64,000 nucleotides of DNA from Thinopyrum elongatum. Lineage: Eukaryota; Streptophyta; Magnoliopsida; Poales; Poaceae. The first letter of the stretch is position 1, and the number at the start of each line of letters is the position of its first letter. This document shows, one piece after another, positions 46,301-58,500 of this stretch. The translations under genes and the position numbers were made by a program. The notes below the pieces were generated by a model. That model was given only the letters and a program-made list of their open reading frames with translations, was not told the origin of the DNA and made no database searches. The stretch lies in assembly GCA_011799875.1 (NCBI GenBank), contig CM022297.1:446511292-446575291 (forward strand). Direction: 5' to 3'.

Positions 46301-46841
46301 CATTATCCAACAAGCTGAAGAACAAGTCCGTATTGTCTGTGAACATCTAAAAACTGCTCAGTCTCATCAGGAGAGCAACTATGACCGAAAGCACCAGGAA
46401 ATGGTCTATCAACCTGGCGAGCAAGCTTACCTTCGCGTCACTACGTTGAAAGGCACTCATCGATTCGGAATCAAAGGCAAGTTAGATCCTCGCTACATTG
46501 GCCCGTTCCGTATTCTTGCCCGTCGAGGAGAAGTGGCATATCAATTGCAATTGCCGCCCAATCTTTCTCAAGTGCATGATGTCTTTCATGTATCCCAACT
46601 CCGTCGCTGCTTCAAGGATCCTATTCGAGCTGTGGATCATGAAATGCTTGAATTGCAGGAAGATCTGTCTTATCCAGAACATCCCATCCGTATTCTTGAT
46701 CAACCTGAATGCCGGACTTGTCAGAAGTCAATCAAATTCCTCAAAGTTCAGTGGTCGAATCATTCTGAAGATGAAGCCACTTGGGAACGCGAGGATCGTC
46801 TTCGTGACGAATACCCCGCTTTCTTTCAGTCTTCCTCTTAA
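43356..46841 (+). pseudogene. pol: pol of element F: protease, RT, RNase H, integrase, chromodomain
   Basis: Same frame as gag, no frameshift, stops at 43665 (TAA), 43890 (TAG), 45120 (TGA) and 45156 (TAA). Protease: DSGASHSF (Asp codon 43554). RT: FDLKPG-like start, [11 protein letters not shown], and active-site YLDD at 44505-44516. RNase [10 protein letters not shown] (44952), then [11 protein letters not shown], and ADALSHK. Integrase: zinc region HPGSTKMYRDICQRYWWP to CDVCRRIK; catalytic Asp 45795 and Asp 45978; the Glu expected 35 residues later is Lys (AAA, 46086-46088). The C-terminus, KVQWSNHSEDEATWERED, is the conserved end of a chromodomain of the plant chromovirus type. The TAA near 46839 ends it. 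Confidence 0.92.
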
Positions 46842-46877
46842 TTCTTGGGACGAGAATTCTTGATAGATGAGGAGAAT
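46842..46877 (+). other. polypurine region of F
   Basis: GGGACGAGAATTCTTGATAG then ATGAGGAGAA just before TGTAACACC. The usual chromovirus GGACGA...purine arrangement; the G-run is weaker than in H. Confidence 0.7.
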
Positions 46878-48305
46878 TGTAACACCCCATGTCATTAGCC
46901 ACAGTAATCACTTTTGATAATGACAAGTCAGCATGATTAACAGTGCCTAATCATCATTTGCATCATATTGCATTTCAACTCCTAACTCAAATTATTCAAA
47001 TTAAATTAATGTGGGAAATAAAAGTTGTTCAAAACAGAAACTAAAATGTTCAGTAAATGGCAAATATTCCAGGAACAATACTAAAATTGAAACCAACATA
47101 ATTGTATTTGGGTAAGTGACTCAAACATCCTCAAACAGTGACTAAAAGCAATATTTATTAACCTTTTATTTAATCTAAATTAAATGTGAAATTGTGTTTT
47201 GCCCAAACTAGTTTTTGGAGATAGGATACAATGCACTGTGATTTAAGAACTAGGTCACACTTTTTACAAAATTCATTTAGTGCCCAAACAATTAGCAAAA
47301 GAGAGTGAAAAGGAAACAGAAAAAGGAAAAATAGAAAAGGCCAAAAGCGCTACTGTGCACTTAGGCCTGCTTGCTACAGTGCCGGCCTAGCCCACCCCGC
47401 TCGTCTCCTTCCTACTGCTCACCGCCCCCCCCCCCTCGCTGTCGAACGCGCACGCACACACCCGGCCCCCCCTCGCTCGCCGCTCGACAACGCGTCGCTG
47501 CTCGCGCTGGAGGATAAGAGCAACCCCCGCACCCCCCCTGGCGAACCCTAGCACCTCTCCCCTTTCTCCCTTGCTCTCTCCCACCTCAGCCGGCGCCGCC
47601 ATGTTCGGGCACGGCTGAGCGGTGTGGCCACTGGCACCCGTTCGACGCCCCGTCAAGTCTAGGAGTTGCGGCGTGGTCCCTCTCTTCTTCCTCGACACCG
47701 GATTGGGACCGGGAAGCAACGCCGGCGCCGCATTCGACCTCGCCTCTGTCTCGGCCACCGCACGACCTCGCCGTCGATCTACGCCACCGGTCCACCCCGA
47801 GCCCACTGCCCAGTCCCCACGCTTCCCCGGTGACCTCCTGCGCGTGACGCGCCCTCCCCTGCCTCCTCAAGCCGCCTGTAGCGCCCGCTCCGCGTTTGGC
47901 CGAACCCTCCGCCGCCTGGCCTCATCGCCGGCGTGGCCACGGCGACCTTTTGGTCCCGTGCGTGCCACTGCCGCACTCACCGCACCGCGTAGGCCTCGCT
48001 TCGCCCTTTAGATCGCTCGAACGCGCGCCGTTTTGCCATTCCCGTACCTCGCCCGAAAGCCTCGCCGCCGACGAGCTCGTGCCGCTCGACTCCGGCCTCC
48101 CCAGCACCCTGCACCACCGCCATTCGACGCGCAACGTCGAGCCGCGTCGAACGCGCCCTACCCCAGCCCCTGAGACCCCCTGTGGATGAAACCCGCGCTC
48201 CTCCCGACGCGCGCCGCCGCGTTCGGCTCGCCGGAGCCAACTCCGACGCATTTCTGGCCAGCGCTGACTGGCCTTGGTAGGCCCCGCCCCGTGCCACTGA
48301 CCCCT
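46878..48305 (+). repeat. 3' LTR of element F, first part
   Basis: Copy of 36871-38345 with scattered substitutions and some indels in the GC-rich part. Cut at 48305 by H; CCCCT (48301-48305) is duplicated at 59702. Confidence 0.95.
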
Positions 48306-49595
48306 TGTAACACCCCAAAAAAAACATTCTTCTGGTTTTACTTAAAATCCTTTCTTTAAAATTAATTCTTTGGAAATCATTTTGATCCCATCTTTCTCCT
48401 TCAGTTTGAAAACCTTTTCAATTTTTAGTTGGGTTAAAAATTTCCTTCGAATGTTCCATTTGATTGATGGTTTTATTTGGAAAATGATTTCTAGAGTTCA
48501 AAAATATTTTCTTTTAGATAGGTTTTTGATTTAACTAGAAACATCCAAGTAGATACCCCTTTCTCTTTCTTCTAACACTTTCCAAAAATCCATCCAATAA
48601 TCTTTTTATCACTTCTAAATTCTTTCCAAGCCACTCACACCTTCTAGGGCAGCAACCAACTTCTTTCCACCCCACAAAAATATTTTTCTCATTTCAAACA
48701 AATTCCAAAAATGGGAATTTGCAATATCCATGGTTTCTTTGAGTTACAAAGGAACTATATTTTCTACAACTATTCTGCCTCCACAAAAATTATCCTAGCA
48801 ACTAGATAGTACCTACAACCCATTTCACGAAAAATATTATGTTCCACAGTTCAAAATTTTCAAATTCCTCTCAAGTCAAATTTGGACCAGAAACAGTCTT
48901 CATGATCAAAACCCAATTTTAAATGCTTCAAAAATTCTGAAAAAACCTTGCCAGACTCTCTCATTTGCATCAACACCTCTCCACAAAAAATTCCACAAAT
49001 TCCAAAAATACCTAGCACTCTCTGGCATTTCATCATACAGTTGATGTGCACACTGTTCATCGCTGTCCAAAATTCAGTTAACTGAATTTGGATTCAGACG
49101 ACAGTGGCGATCGGTGTCGTGCACTTCTTCCCTTCCGTCTCTTCCACGGCGTCACCGTTGCTCATCAATGAGTTGACCTTTGGCCCACTCCCCAGCCACT
49201 CACCGTCGACGAGCTGCCGGCTGGCCGGTGTAACGGCCACCGTGCCTGTCCATGGCGGACCAAGCAGATCAGCTCACGCCACCGACGAGCATTCACTGCG
49301 CCGTAACTCCCCCACCTACTCCTCCTCCACGCGGCAGTTCCACCGCGGCTCCGCGCGCTGACCTCGCCGCCCTGGCCCCGCTGGCAGTCGCCGGAGCAAG
49401 GCAGCGCCGACGCACCCATACGGGAGCTCCGCTCCAGGATAAGCTCGAGGAGCTCGAGTTCATCCTCGTTAAGGCTTCCGGAGTAATCCACTGACCCTCT
49501 AGATCATTCACAGAACCTCGCCACCGCCCCTAACCTACTTCGCCGGCGGGATTTAATCCGGCGTCGCCCCCACGCCACTGACCACCTCGGCAGCC

Positions 49596-49603
49596 TATAA
49601 ATA
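49596..49603 (+). promoter_or_regulatory. TATA box, H 5' LTR
   Basis: TATAAATA within GCCTATAAATAGGGGC, conserved at 56844-56851. GC-rich leader text follows. P1 lies about 1.6 kb downstream, so it would be transcribed. Confidence 0.75.
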
Positions 49604-51177
49604 GGGGCTCCCGAGCTCCATTCGCTCCACCCATCGCCTCCACCACCTCCCAATTGACCTCCAGTGCACTCCCTCGAGCCCAAGAGGATCATCTTCCCCA
49701 ACTCTGACAACCAGATCCGCCGCGGCACCCGAGAGCCGTTCGTCGCCGTTAGGCCATCTCCTCCCCCGAAACCTCGTCAGCAGTCTACTGATCCACCGCA
49801 TCATCGATTCCGCCACCCAATTCGGTGTTCCCATGCTTCTCCGGCGAGATCCAACACCTCCCGAACCACCGTCCACTGCCGTTAACCTCGCCGCCGTTCT
49901 GTTGATCACCGGAGACCACCACCATATCTCACCGGTGCGGAACACCTCCCCGAGCACGCTCGCACCCTCGCCGCCCTCTGAAATGCCGGCGATCGCCGCC
50001 GGTGACCACCGCATCCTCTCTGTACTCACGCGCGAGGCGCGTTCAAATTTCAAACCCGACAGGTGGGGCCCGCTCGTCAGTGTTTTATCCTTTTCTGTTA
50101 GTTTAGAAAGCGTCTTCTGCCTTAGTACGTTTTCTAAGCCAGAAAACATATTCATTCCGAGGAGTTTTCTTTTATTACAGCAGGGACCCGGTAGTAGTTA
50201 TTTTATTTACAAAGAGGTCCCTGGTTTTAAAACCTTAATAACTTTTTAACCACAAGTCCAAATGAATTGATTTTTTTAAAATTCTTATTTTTATCTCTAG
50301 TTTTTTTAGTATTTATTTAAAAATGTTTTGAGACAACTTTTTATACTGTTGCCAAATTTTTTTTAATCAGAGTTGAATTTGAATTTTCAGAAAAAGAAGA
50401 GGGAAACTTTGCCGGGAATTTCGAAGGGTTTTCACCTGACTACTTTGGACAAGGCAAGCATTATTGAACTTGGGATACGGTGATTGCATTTGCATGTTTG
50501 CATCGGTTGGAGTTGCACCAAATATATCACAAGTGCATGCATGCTCGGTCATATCACATCTTGCTCATATCTTGCACTTCACTCAAGGAAAGAATCTTTC
50601 TAACATGGTAAAGTTGTGAGTATTCAGGAGAGAGTCTCCTACCTTGGACGTGCTGGTGGGCACGGGCCATTATTTTTGACACGGTGGTGTCATGTGGCTT
50701 ATGTGGAATATCCCGATGATGATAATTAACACCTCCTGAGTCGGCCTAGATCGAGTCTTGCTCCGTTACACCTAGCTGGATACCGTGCTGCCACGAGCCC
50801 TTCCGCAAGGAAGGTGCGGCTGAGTAAGTTGTTAACCCCTGTCCAGGTACACACCGTACAGAGGGCCACGATGAGGGTTTCCAAAGGCCTTGGACTAAAT
50901 CCTGTCATCGAGTCAGGGGGCATGGGTGTTACCGGCTGTAGCCGAGAGGGAGTGTCCCCTTGGAATCCGCGCGTATTAATAGTGATCCCATGCAGGACGT
51001 TGGTCTCTCCGTCTTAGAGTTTTTCTTGAATGATGCTTTGGGTGATTCCTGGCATCCAGAAAGTTAATCTGGTGTGTACGGGTCAAGTGTGTTTTCAACC
51101 CAAATACCGTAGTGGGAATTAGCCAGTGCCACGGTGCTGACTAAAGCAACCCCATGCACGTGGGTAAACAGTACACA

Positions 51178-51205
51178 CTCTGCAGAGTTAAACCTATTCG
51201 AATAG
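51178..51205 (+). repeat. LTR palindrome pair P1-P2, H 5' LTR
   Basis: CTCTGCAGAG (51178-51187) and CTATTCGAATAG (51194-51205), both perfect, followed by CCGTGTC as in B and C. Confidence 0.75.
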
Positions 51206-51468
51206 CCGTGTCATCGGTCAAAGGGCATAGCTGGGTGGGTCAAGTGTCGGTCCCGGTGTCGGTCTCCGAAGGAAATAATTAAAATGTGTCTGACTTATTT
51301 TTGCAGGATAATTATTGATACCCTGTTGCTACCATGAATATTTTATGCTTGTTAAATATTATTATGGCTATGCATAATATTGAGGACTAACCCGTTTCTC
51401 TCATTTTGTATTCTTCCTGAGTGTCTCAGGGGCTGGCTAGACTACCCCGGGCACTCAATTTTTATTTT

Positions 51469-51811
51469 CAAGACCTTTCGTGGCGTCTCTCGAGTTAACA
51501 GGTGGTTTATCTCGCCACTACTCTTGTAGACACCCGATTGGCATTTCTCTTCAAGTCCGACCGTGGCGTCACTTGATGCCCGACAGGCATTTCTTTTCAA
51601 GACCTCTCGTGGCGTCTCTCGAGTTAACAGGCGGTTTATCTCGCCACTACTCTTGTAGACACCCGATTGGCATTTCTCTTCAAGTCCGACCGTGGCATCA
51701 CTTGACGCCCGACAGGCATTTCTTTTCAAGGCCTCTCGTGGTGTCTCTCGAGTTAACAGGCGGTTTATCTCGCCACTACTCTTGTAGACACCCGACTGGC
51801 ATTTCTCTTAT
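51469..51811 (+). repeat. 129-bp tandem repeat, 2.7 copies (H 5' LTR)
   Basis: Units begin CAAGACCTTTCGTGGCG at 51469, 51598 and 51727. Each unit holds GTGGCGTCTCTCGAGTTAAC and two TGGCATTTCT/AGGCATTTCT ends. Since 129 is 43 codons, frames stay open across units on both strands (119 and 95 codons); these are not genes. Confidence 0.88.
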
Positions 51812-52018
51812 TTTTCTGAATGTCACTTGGGCTGGCTAGACTACCCGTGGCATTCACTTGCTTTTATTTTCAAAAGACTGGTTATGGCTAACATGTTTTA
51901 TTTACTTCCGCATCATTTGATAATTATGTCATGATCAAGATTATATTCAGCATGAGCATGTTAACATAATCCTACTTGAGCATATGCACTCATTTTATCT
52001 TTTGTTCATAATGTTTGC

Positions 52019-52038
52019 GAGTACATTGCAACGTACTC
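52019..52038 (+). repeat. LTR palindrome P3, H 5' LTR
   Basis: GAGTACATTG and CAACGTACTC, adjacent arms pairing at 9 of 10 positions. The 3' LTR copy (59261-59280) is less complete. Confidence 0.6.
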
Positions 52039-52464
52039 ACTGGCTTGTCCCTGGCTATTTACTTGGCCAGACTTGGAGGAGGACGAGCTTGTGGAGGAGG
52101 ATTGCGCTAGCGAGCCCGACGCTTAGAGGAGTCCCAGTCAGTCAACCTGTGAGATAGGAGCCTACCACATGTATCATCCGCTGAGCTTCCGCTACACAAA
52201 TAAAATAGTCAAGCCTCACTCTGACGCTTGGCTTTACATTATTGTATCAGAGATGTATCACCACCAAACCATTGTCATATTCCGCCACTGCCATATATTT
52301 GGGGAGTTTGTAATAATGTTGTTGAGCTCTCAGACTCAACCTTGTGTAATATTATATTGTACTGGTTATCTGTATCAAGGAGGTCCACCAGTTGTGTTGA
52401 TCTTGGGGCTGGTGTGACTTAGGGCTTTTCTGGGATTTATTCCAGAAAGGGGCCCGACATACCT

Positions 52465-52480
52465 TGGTATCAGAGCCAGG
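52465..52480 (+). other. primer-binding site of H, initiator tRNA-Met
   Basis: TGGTATCAGAGCCAGG, 5 bp after the LTR, a longer match to the initiator-Met primer site than in F. Confidence 0.92.
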
Positions 52481-52970
52481 CTGACTGTAGGAAGCCCTAG
52501 GTGCGATCGCTAGCAGTAAGGTCTGTTCTAACCTTTTTTTTAGCAACGCGCTAAGAGGACGGAGTAGTATACTAACCTTAATAGGCGGTCATGTAGTATA
52601 CCACTACGACGAGCATATAGTATGATTGAATCTTGCATGTATAATTAATCCTGCATGTATGATATAACATGCGACTTTTGTGCACCAACGTTTTGGGGGG
52701 GTAAAATTATTTCCAGTTCTTCAAAAAAAATTATTTTGTTTCTTTTAAAATTCTTTTCTTATCGGTGTTACACAAATACCCCAGAAAGAAAATACATCGT
52801 CCCTGGACTCGTTCTATGCCCAACCCAGCAGAGGACAACTTTGCATAGATGGGAAATATTTCACACCAGGACATACAAGTTGGTAAAGCAACGATTCAGC
52901 GTTCTCACAGGTGTGTTGTCTTTACGAACAAAACTAGCAGCAGCACCAGGAAATGATGCAGCATTTAATG
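52481..52970 (+). other. leader of H with gag/protease deleted
   Basis: No capsid, zinc-knuckle or protease motif. The sequence passes from leader text to the RT N-terminus ([11 protein letters not shown], near 52970) within about 500 bp, where an intact element has roughly 2 kb of gag and protease. Confidence 0.7.
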
Positions 52971-55520
52971 AATATGGAAAAAGGATATGTCCGACCCAGC
53001 TCATTACCATGGGGATCACCGGTTTGATTCATCAAAAAAAAGGGATGGTACCTTAAGGTTATGTATTGATTACATGGCACTCAATATGGTTGCCATTAAA
53101 TATCCACTACCACGGAACAATGATCTATTCGACCAACTGGCAGAATCCAAAGTGTTCTAAAAAAATAGACTTGAGATCAGACTATCATCAGCTGAGGATC
53201 TGCTCTTCAGACATACCCAAGACTGCTTTTATCACTCGATACGGGTTATACGAATTCACTGTGAAGCTCTTCGGATTGACCAACGCTCTTGCATATTCTG
53301 TGCAAGGCTTTTCATGAAATATTTGGACAAGCTCATGGTTGTGTTCATCAATGACATACTTATTTGTTCCAAGATGCCAGAATAACATGAGCAACATCTT
53401 CGGATAGTCCTAGAAGAATTGCGGAAGAATCAACTATATGCCAAATCAGTAAGTGTGAATTTTGGCTACGGGAAGTTGGTTTCTTGGACACGTACTGACA
53501 CAGGATGGGATAGCAGTGGACCCAAGTAAAGTAAAGGATGTCTTGGGATGGAAGCAACCCACAAACGTGACAGAGGTCAGAAGTTTTCTTGGTCTGGCTA
53601 GCTATTACCAGAGATTTATTAAAGGATTCTCCACCATAGCTAAGCCCATGACCCAATTACTCAAGAAGGATAAGAAGTTTGAATGGACTGAAGCCTATGA
53701 GAAAAGTTTCCAAGAATTTAAAAAGAGGTTAACAACGGCACCCGTTTTGGTCGTGCTTGATGTGCACAAAAATTTTGAGATATATTGTGACGCATCCAGG
53801 AAAGGCCTAGGATGTGTACTAATGCAAGAAGGAAAAGCCGTAGTTTATGCTTCGAGACAACTATGGCGACACGAAGAAAATTACCCTACCCATGACCTGG
53901 AGTTAGTAGCGGTAATGCATGCACTCAAGGAATGGCGACATTTCCTTCTGGGTAATCGATGCGAGATATACATGGATCACAAAAGTCTCAAGTATATCTT
54001 CACCCAGCCAGAATTAAACTAGCAACAGCGTCACTGGCTTGAGTTGATTAAGGATTATGATATGGGAATTCATTACCATCCAGGTAAAGCAAATGTTGTG
54101 GCAGACGCCCTCAGCCGGAATCCCTGCAACAGCAACAACAGTGTGCAATTCTTACAGCATGAGTTCAGCTAGGAATTTGCCAAACACAATATGGTCCTAG
54201 TCACAGAAGGAACCGTTACCCAGTTGGAATTAAAACCGACATTAGAAGATCAAATCAAAGGAGCCCAAAAAGGACACCCAAGTATTGAGGGGATTAAGAT
54301 GAAAATAAAATTGGGCAAGGCGTCTGAATTCACCATAGACAATCAGGGAATTTTATGGTTCGGAAAAAGATTATGCGTGCCTAATAAGGAAGAATTAGAG
54401 CAACAAATTTTGGCAGAAGCCCATACCACTCCATATTCTATTCATCCCGGAGGAACGAAGATGTATAAGGATCTACAGGAAAAAAAATTGGTGGCACGGG
54501 ATGAAGAGAGATATAGCCGTATATGTGGCACGTTGTGATTCATGTCAGCGTGTAAAAGTAGAACACCAGAGGCCGGCAGGACTATTGCAGCCACTCAGAG
54601 TGCCTGAATGGAAATGGGATGTTATAGGAATGGTTTTTATCATCGAATTACCAAGGACACGACACGAAAATGATGCTATCTGGGTTATAACGGATTTATT
54701 AACCAAGGTGGCACATTTCATTCCAGTAAAAAAAAACATACTCAACATAGAGGCTTGCCAGATTATACCTCTCCCGAATTGTTTGCTTACACGGAGTACC
54801 CAAGACCATGGTCTTCGACAGAAGCACCCGATTTGTCTCTAAATTTTGGGAACACCTACAGCAAGCCCTAGGGACTCAACTAATATTCAGCACAGCATAC
54901 CATCCGCAGACCGGAGGACAAACTGAGCAGGTAAATCAAATATTGAAGGACATACTGAGAGCATGTGTGCTCATTTACGGAGTTAGCTGGGAAGACAGTT
55001 TACCATACGCGGAGTTCTCATATAACAACAGTTATCAAGCTAGTTTGAAGATGTCACCTTTTGAAGCCCTGTACGGACGAAAGTGCCGTACCCCACTTAA
55101 TTGGTCTGAAACCGGAGACAGTCGAATCTTCGGTCCCGAAGTTCTTAAAGAAGCAGAAACAAAAGTGAAGCTTATTCAGGACAAACTAAGAGCGGCTCAG
55201 AGCCATCAAAAGAGTTACTATGACCAAAAACACCGACAGGTCAATTTTGAGCCCGATGGATATGTGTATCTCAGAGTATCTCCAACAAGAGGGTTACAGA
55301 GGTTTAAAGTCAAAGGAAAATTGGCACCGAGATATATTGGACCGTTCAGAATAATCGCAAGGAGGGGGAAGGTTACCTATCAACTAGAGCTACCGACAGA
55401 ATGTGAATTTTTTTTACAAGGTTCAGTGGAGCAACCACACCGAGGATGAAGCAACATGGGAAAGAGAGGATCCCCTGAGGACTGAATATCTGTACCTATT
55501 CGAGAGGCAGCTGAAATCTC
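52971..55520 (+). pseudogene. pol: pol remnant of element H: RT, RNase H, integrase, chromodomain end
   Basis: RT is frayed: stop inside the start region, a stop at 53157, frameshifts near 53300 and 53450, and the active site reads FIND instead of FIDD (Asn codon 53350). RNase H (53660-54120) is better preserved, with [27 protein letters not shown] and ADALSRN, but has a TAG at 54020. Integrase: zinc region HPGGTKMYKD then a frameshift near 54490; first catalytic Asp is Val (GTT, 54633), second Asp (54817) and Glu (54925) remain 35 apart. About 300 bp between the LELPT block and the chromodomain end (KVQWSNHTEDEATWERED) is missing compared with F. Confidence 0.88.
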
Positions 55521-55524
55521 GGGG

Positions 55525-55552
55525 ACGAGATTTTCTTAAGGGGGGTAGGTGT
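55525..55552 (+). other. polypurine tract of H
   Basis: GAGATTTTCTTAAGGGGGGT then AGGTGT before the LTR; GGGGACGAG precedes it. A textbook chromovirus arrangement. Confidence 0.85.
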
Positions 55553-58500
55553 TGTAACACCCCAAAAAAAAATTCTTCTGGTTTTACTTAAAATCCTTTC
55601 TTTAAAATTAATTCTTTGGAAATAATTTTGATCCCATCTTCCTCCTTCAGTTTGAAAACCTTTTCAATTTTTAGTTGGGTTAAAAAATTTCCTTCGAAGG
55701 TTCTGTTTCATTGATGGTTTTATTTGGAATATGATTTCTAGAGTTCAAAAATATTTTCTTTTAGATAGGTTTTTGATTTAACTAGAAACATCCAAGGAGA
55801 TACCCCTTTCTCTTTCTTCTAACACTTTCCAAAAATCCATCCAATAATCTTTTTATCACTTCTAAATTCTTTCCAAGCCAATCACACCTTCTAGGGCAGC
55901 AACCAACTTCTTTCCACCCCACAAAAATATTTTTCTCATTTCAAACAAATTCCAAAAATGGGAATTTGCAATATCCATGGTTTCTTTGAGTTACAAAGGA
56001 ACTATATTTTCTACAACTATTCTGCCTCCACAAAAATTATCCTAGCAACTAGATAGTACCTACAACCCATTTCACGAAAAATATTATGTTCCACAGTTCA
56101 AAATTTTCAAATTCCTCTCAAGTCAAATTTGGACCAGAAACAGTCTTCATGATCAAAACCCAATTTTAAATGCTTCAAAAATTCTGAAAAAAACCTTACC
56201 AGACTCTCTCATTTGCATCAACACCTCTCCACAAAAATTTCCACAAATTCCAAAAATACCTAGCACTCTCTGGCATTTCATCATACAGTTGATGTGCACA
56301 CTGTTCATCGCTGTCCAAAATTCAGTTAACTGAATTTGGATTCAGACGACAGTGGCGATCGGTGTCGTGCACTTCTTCCCTTCCGTCTCTTCCACGGCGT
56401 CACCGTTGCTCATCAATGAGTTGACCTCTGGCCCACTCCCCAGCCACTCACCGTCGATGAGCTGTCGGCTGGCCGGTGTAACGGCCACCGTGCCTGTCCA
56501 TGGCGGACCAAGCAAATCAGCTCACGCCACCGACAAGCATTCACTGCGGCGCAACTCCCCCACCTACTCCTCCTCCACGCGGTAGTTCCACCGCGGCTCC
56601 GCGCGCTGACCTCGCCGCCCTGGCCCCGCTGGCAGTCGCCGGAGCCAGGCAGCGCCGTCGCACCCATACGGGAGCTCCGCTTCGGGATAAGCTCGAGGAG
56701 CTCGAGTTAATCCTTGTTAAGGCTTCCGGAGTAATCCACTGACCCTCTAGATCATTCATAGAACCTCGCCACCGCCCCTAACCTACTTCGCCGGCGGGAT
56801 TTAATCCGGCGTCGCCCCCACGCCACTGACCACCTCGGCAGCCTATAAATAGGGGCTCCCGAGCTCCATTCGCTCCACCCATCGCCTCCACCACCTCCCA
56901 ATTGACCTCCAGTGCACTCCCTCGAGCCCAAGAGGATCATCTTCCCCAACTCCGACCACCAGATCCGCCGCGGCACCCGAGAGCCGTTCGTCGCCGTTAG
57001 GCCATCTCCTCCACCGAAACCTCGTCAGCAGTCTACTGATCCACCGCATCATCCATTCCGCCACCCAATTCGGTGTTCCCACGCTTCTCCGGCAAGATCC
57101 AACACCTCCCGAACCACCGTCCGCCGCCGTTAACCTCGCCGCCATTCTGTTGATCACCGGAGACCACCACCACATCTCACCGGTGCGGAACACGTCCCCG
57201 AGCATGCTCGCACCCTCGCCGCCCTCTAAAACGCCGGCGATCACCGCCGGTGACCACCGCATCCTCTCTGTACTCACGCGTTCGAATTTCAAACCCGGCG
57301 GGTGGGGCCCGCCCGTCAGTGTTTTATCCTTTTCTGTTAGTTTAGAAAGCGTCTTCTGCCTTAGTACGTTTTCTAAGCCGGAAAACGTATTCGTTCCGAG
57401 GCGTTTTCTTTTATTACAGCAGGGACCCGGTAGTAGTTATTTTATTTAGAAAGAGGTCCCTGGTTTTAAAACCTTAATAACTTTTTAACCACAAGTCCAA
57501 ATGCCTTGATTTTTTAAAAAAAAATTCTTATTTTTATCTCTAGTTTTTTTAGTATTTATTTAAAAATGTTTTCAGACAACTTTTTATACTGTTGCCAATT
57601 TTTTTTAATCAGAGTTGAATTTGAATTTTTAGAAAAAGAAGAGGGAAACTTTGCCGGGAATTTCGAAGGGTTTTCACCTGACTACTTTGGACAAGGCAAG
57701 CATTATTGAACTTGGGATACGGTGATTGCATTTGCATGTTTGCATCGGTTGGAGTTGCACCAAATATATCACAAGTGCATTCATGTTCGGTCATATCACA
57801 TCTTGCTCATATCTTGCACTTCACTCAAGGAAAGAATCTTTCTAACATGGTAAAGTTGTGAGTATTCAGGAGAGAGTCTCCTACCTTGGACATGCCGGTG
57901 GGCACGGGCCATTATTTTTGACACGGTGGTGTCATGTGGCTTATGTGGAATATCCCGGTGATGATAATTAACACCTCCTGAGTCGGCCTAGATCGAGTCT
58001 TGCTCCGTTACACCTAGCTGGATACCGTGCTGCCACGGGCCCTTCCGCAAGGAAGGTGCGGCTGTGTAAGTTGTTAACCCCTGTCCAGGTACACACCGTA
58101 CAGGGGGCCACGATGAGGGTTTCCAAAGGCCTTGGACTAAATCCTTTCATCGGGTCAGGGGGCATGGGTGTTACCGGCTGTAGCCGAGAAGGAGTGTCCC
58201 CTTGGAATCCACGTGTATTAATAGTGATCCCATGCAGGACGTTGGTCTCTCCGTCTTAGAGTTTTTCTTGAATGATGCTTTGGGTGATTCCTGGCATCCG
58301 GAAAGTTAATCTGGTGTGTACGGGTTAGGTGTGTTTTCAACCCAAAGACCGTAGTGGGAATTAGCCAGTGCCACGGTGCTGACTAAAGGAACCCCATGCA
58401 CATGGGTAAAGAGTACACCCTCTACAGAGTTAAACCTATTCGAATAGTCGTGTCCTCGGTCAAAGGGTGTAGCTGGGTGTGTCAAGTGTCGGTCCCGGTG

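Larger units (their letters stand above)
48306..52459 (+). repeat. 5' LTR of element H (4154 bp)
   Basis: Starts TGTAACACCCCAAAA and ends GGGGCCCGACA. TATA box at 49596-49603, 129-bp tandem repeat at 51469-51811, palindromes at 51178-51205 and 52019-52038. Frames of up to 186 codons in the GC-rich leader (49104-50155) have no domain and recur in the other LTR with changes. Confidence 0.95.

Noticed and set aside
49104..50155. Open frames up to 186 codons in the GC-rich leader of the H LTR
   Set aside because: Overlapping on both strands, Ser/Pro/Arg-rich, differ between the two LTRs; composition effect.
51442..51839. 119- and 95-codon repetitive frames on opposite strands
   Set aside because: Artefact of a 129-bp (43-codon) tandem repeat; same at 58684-59081.
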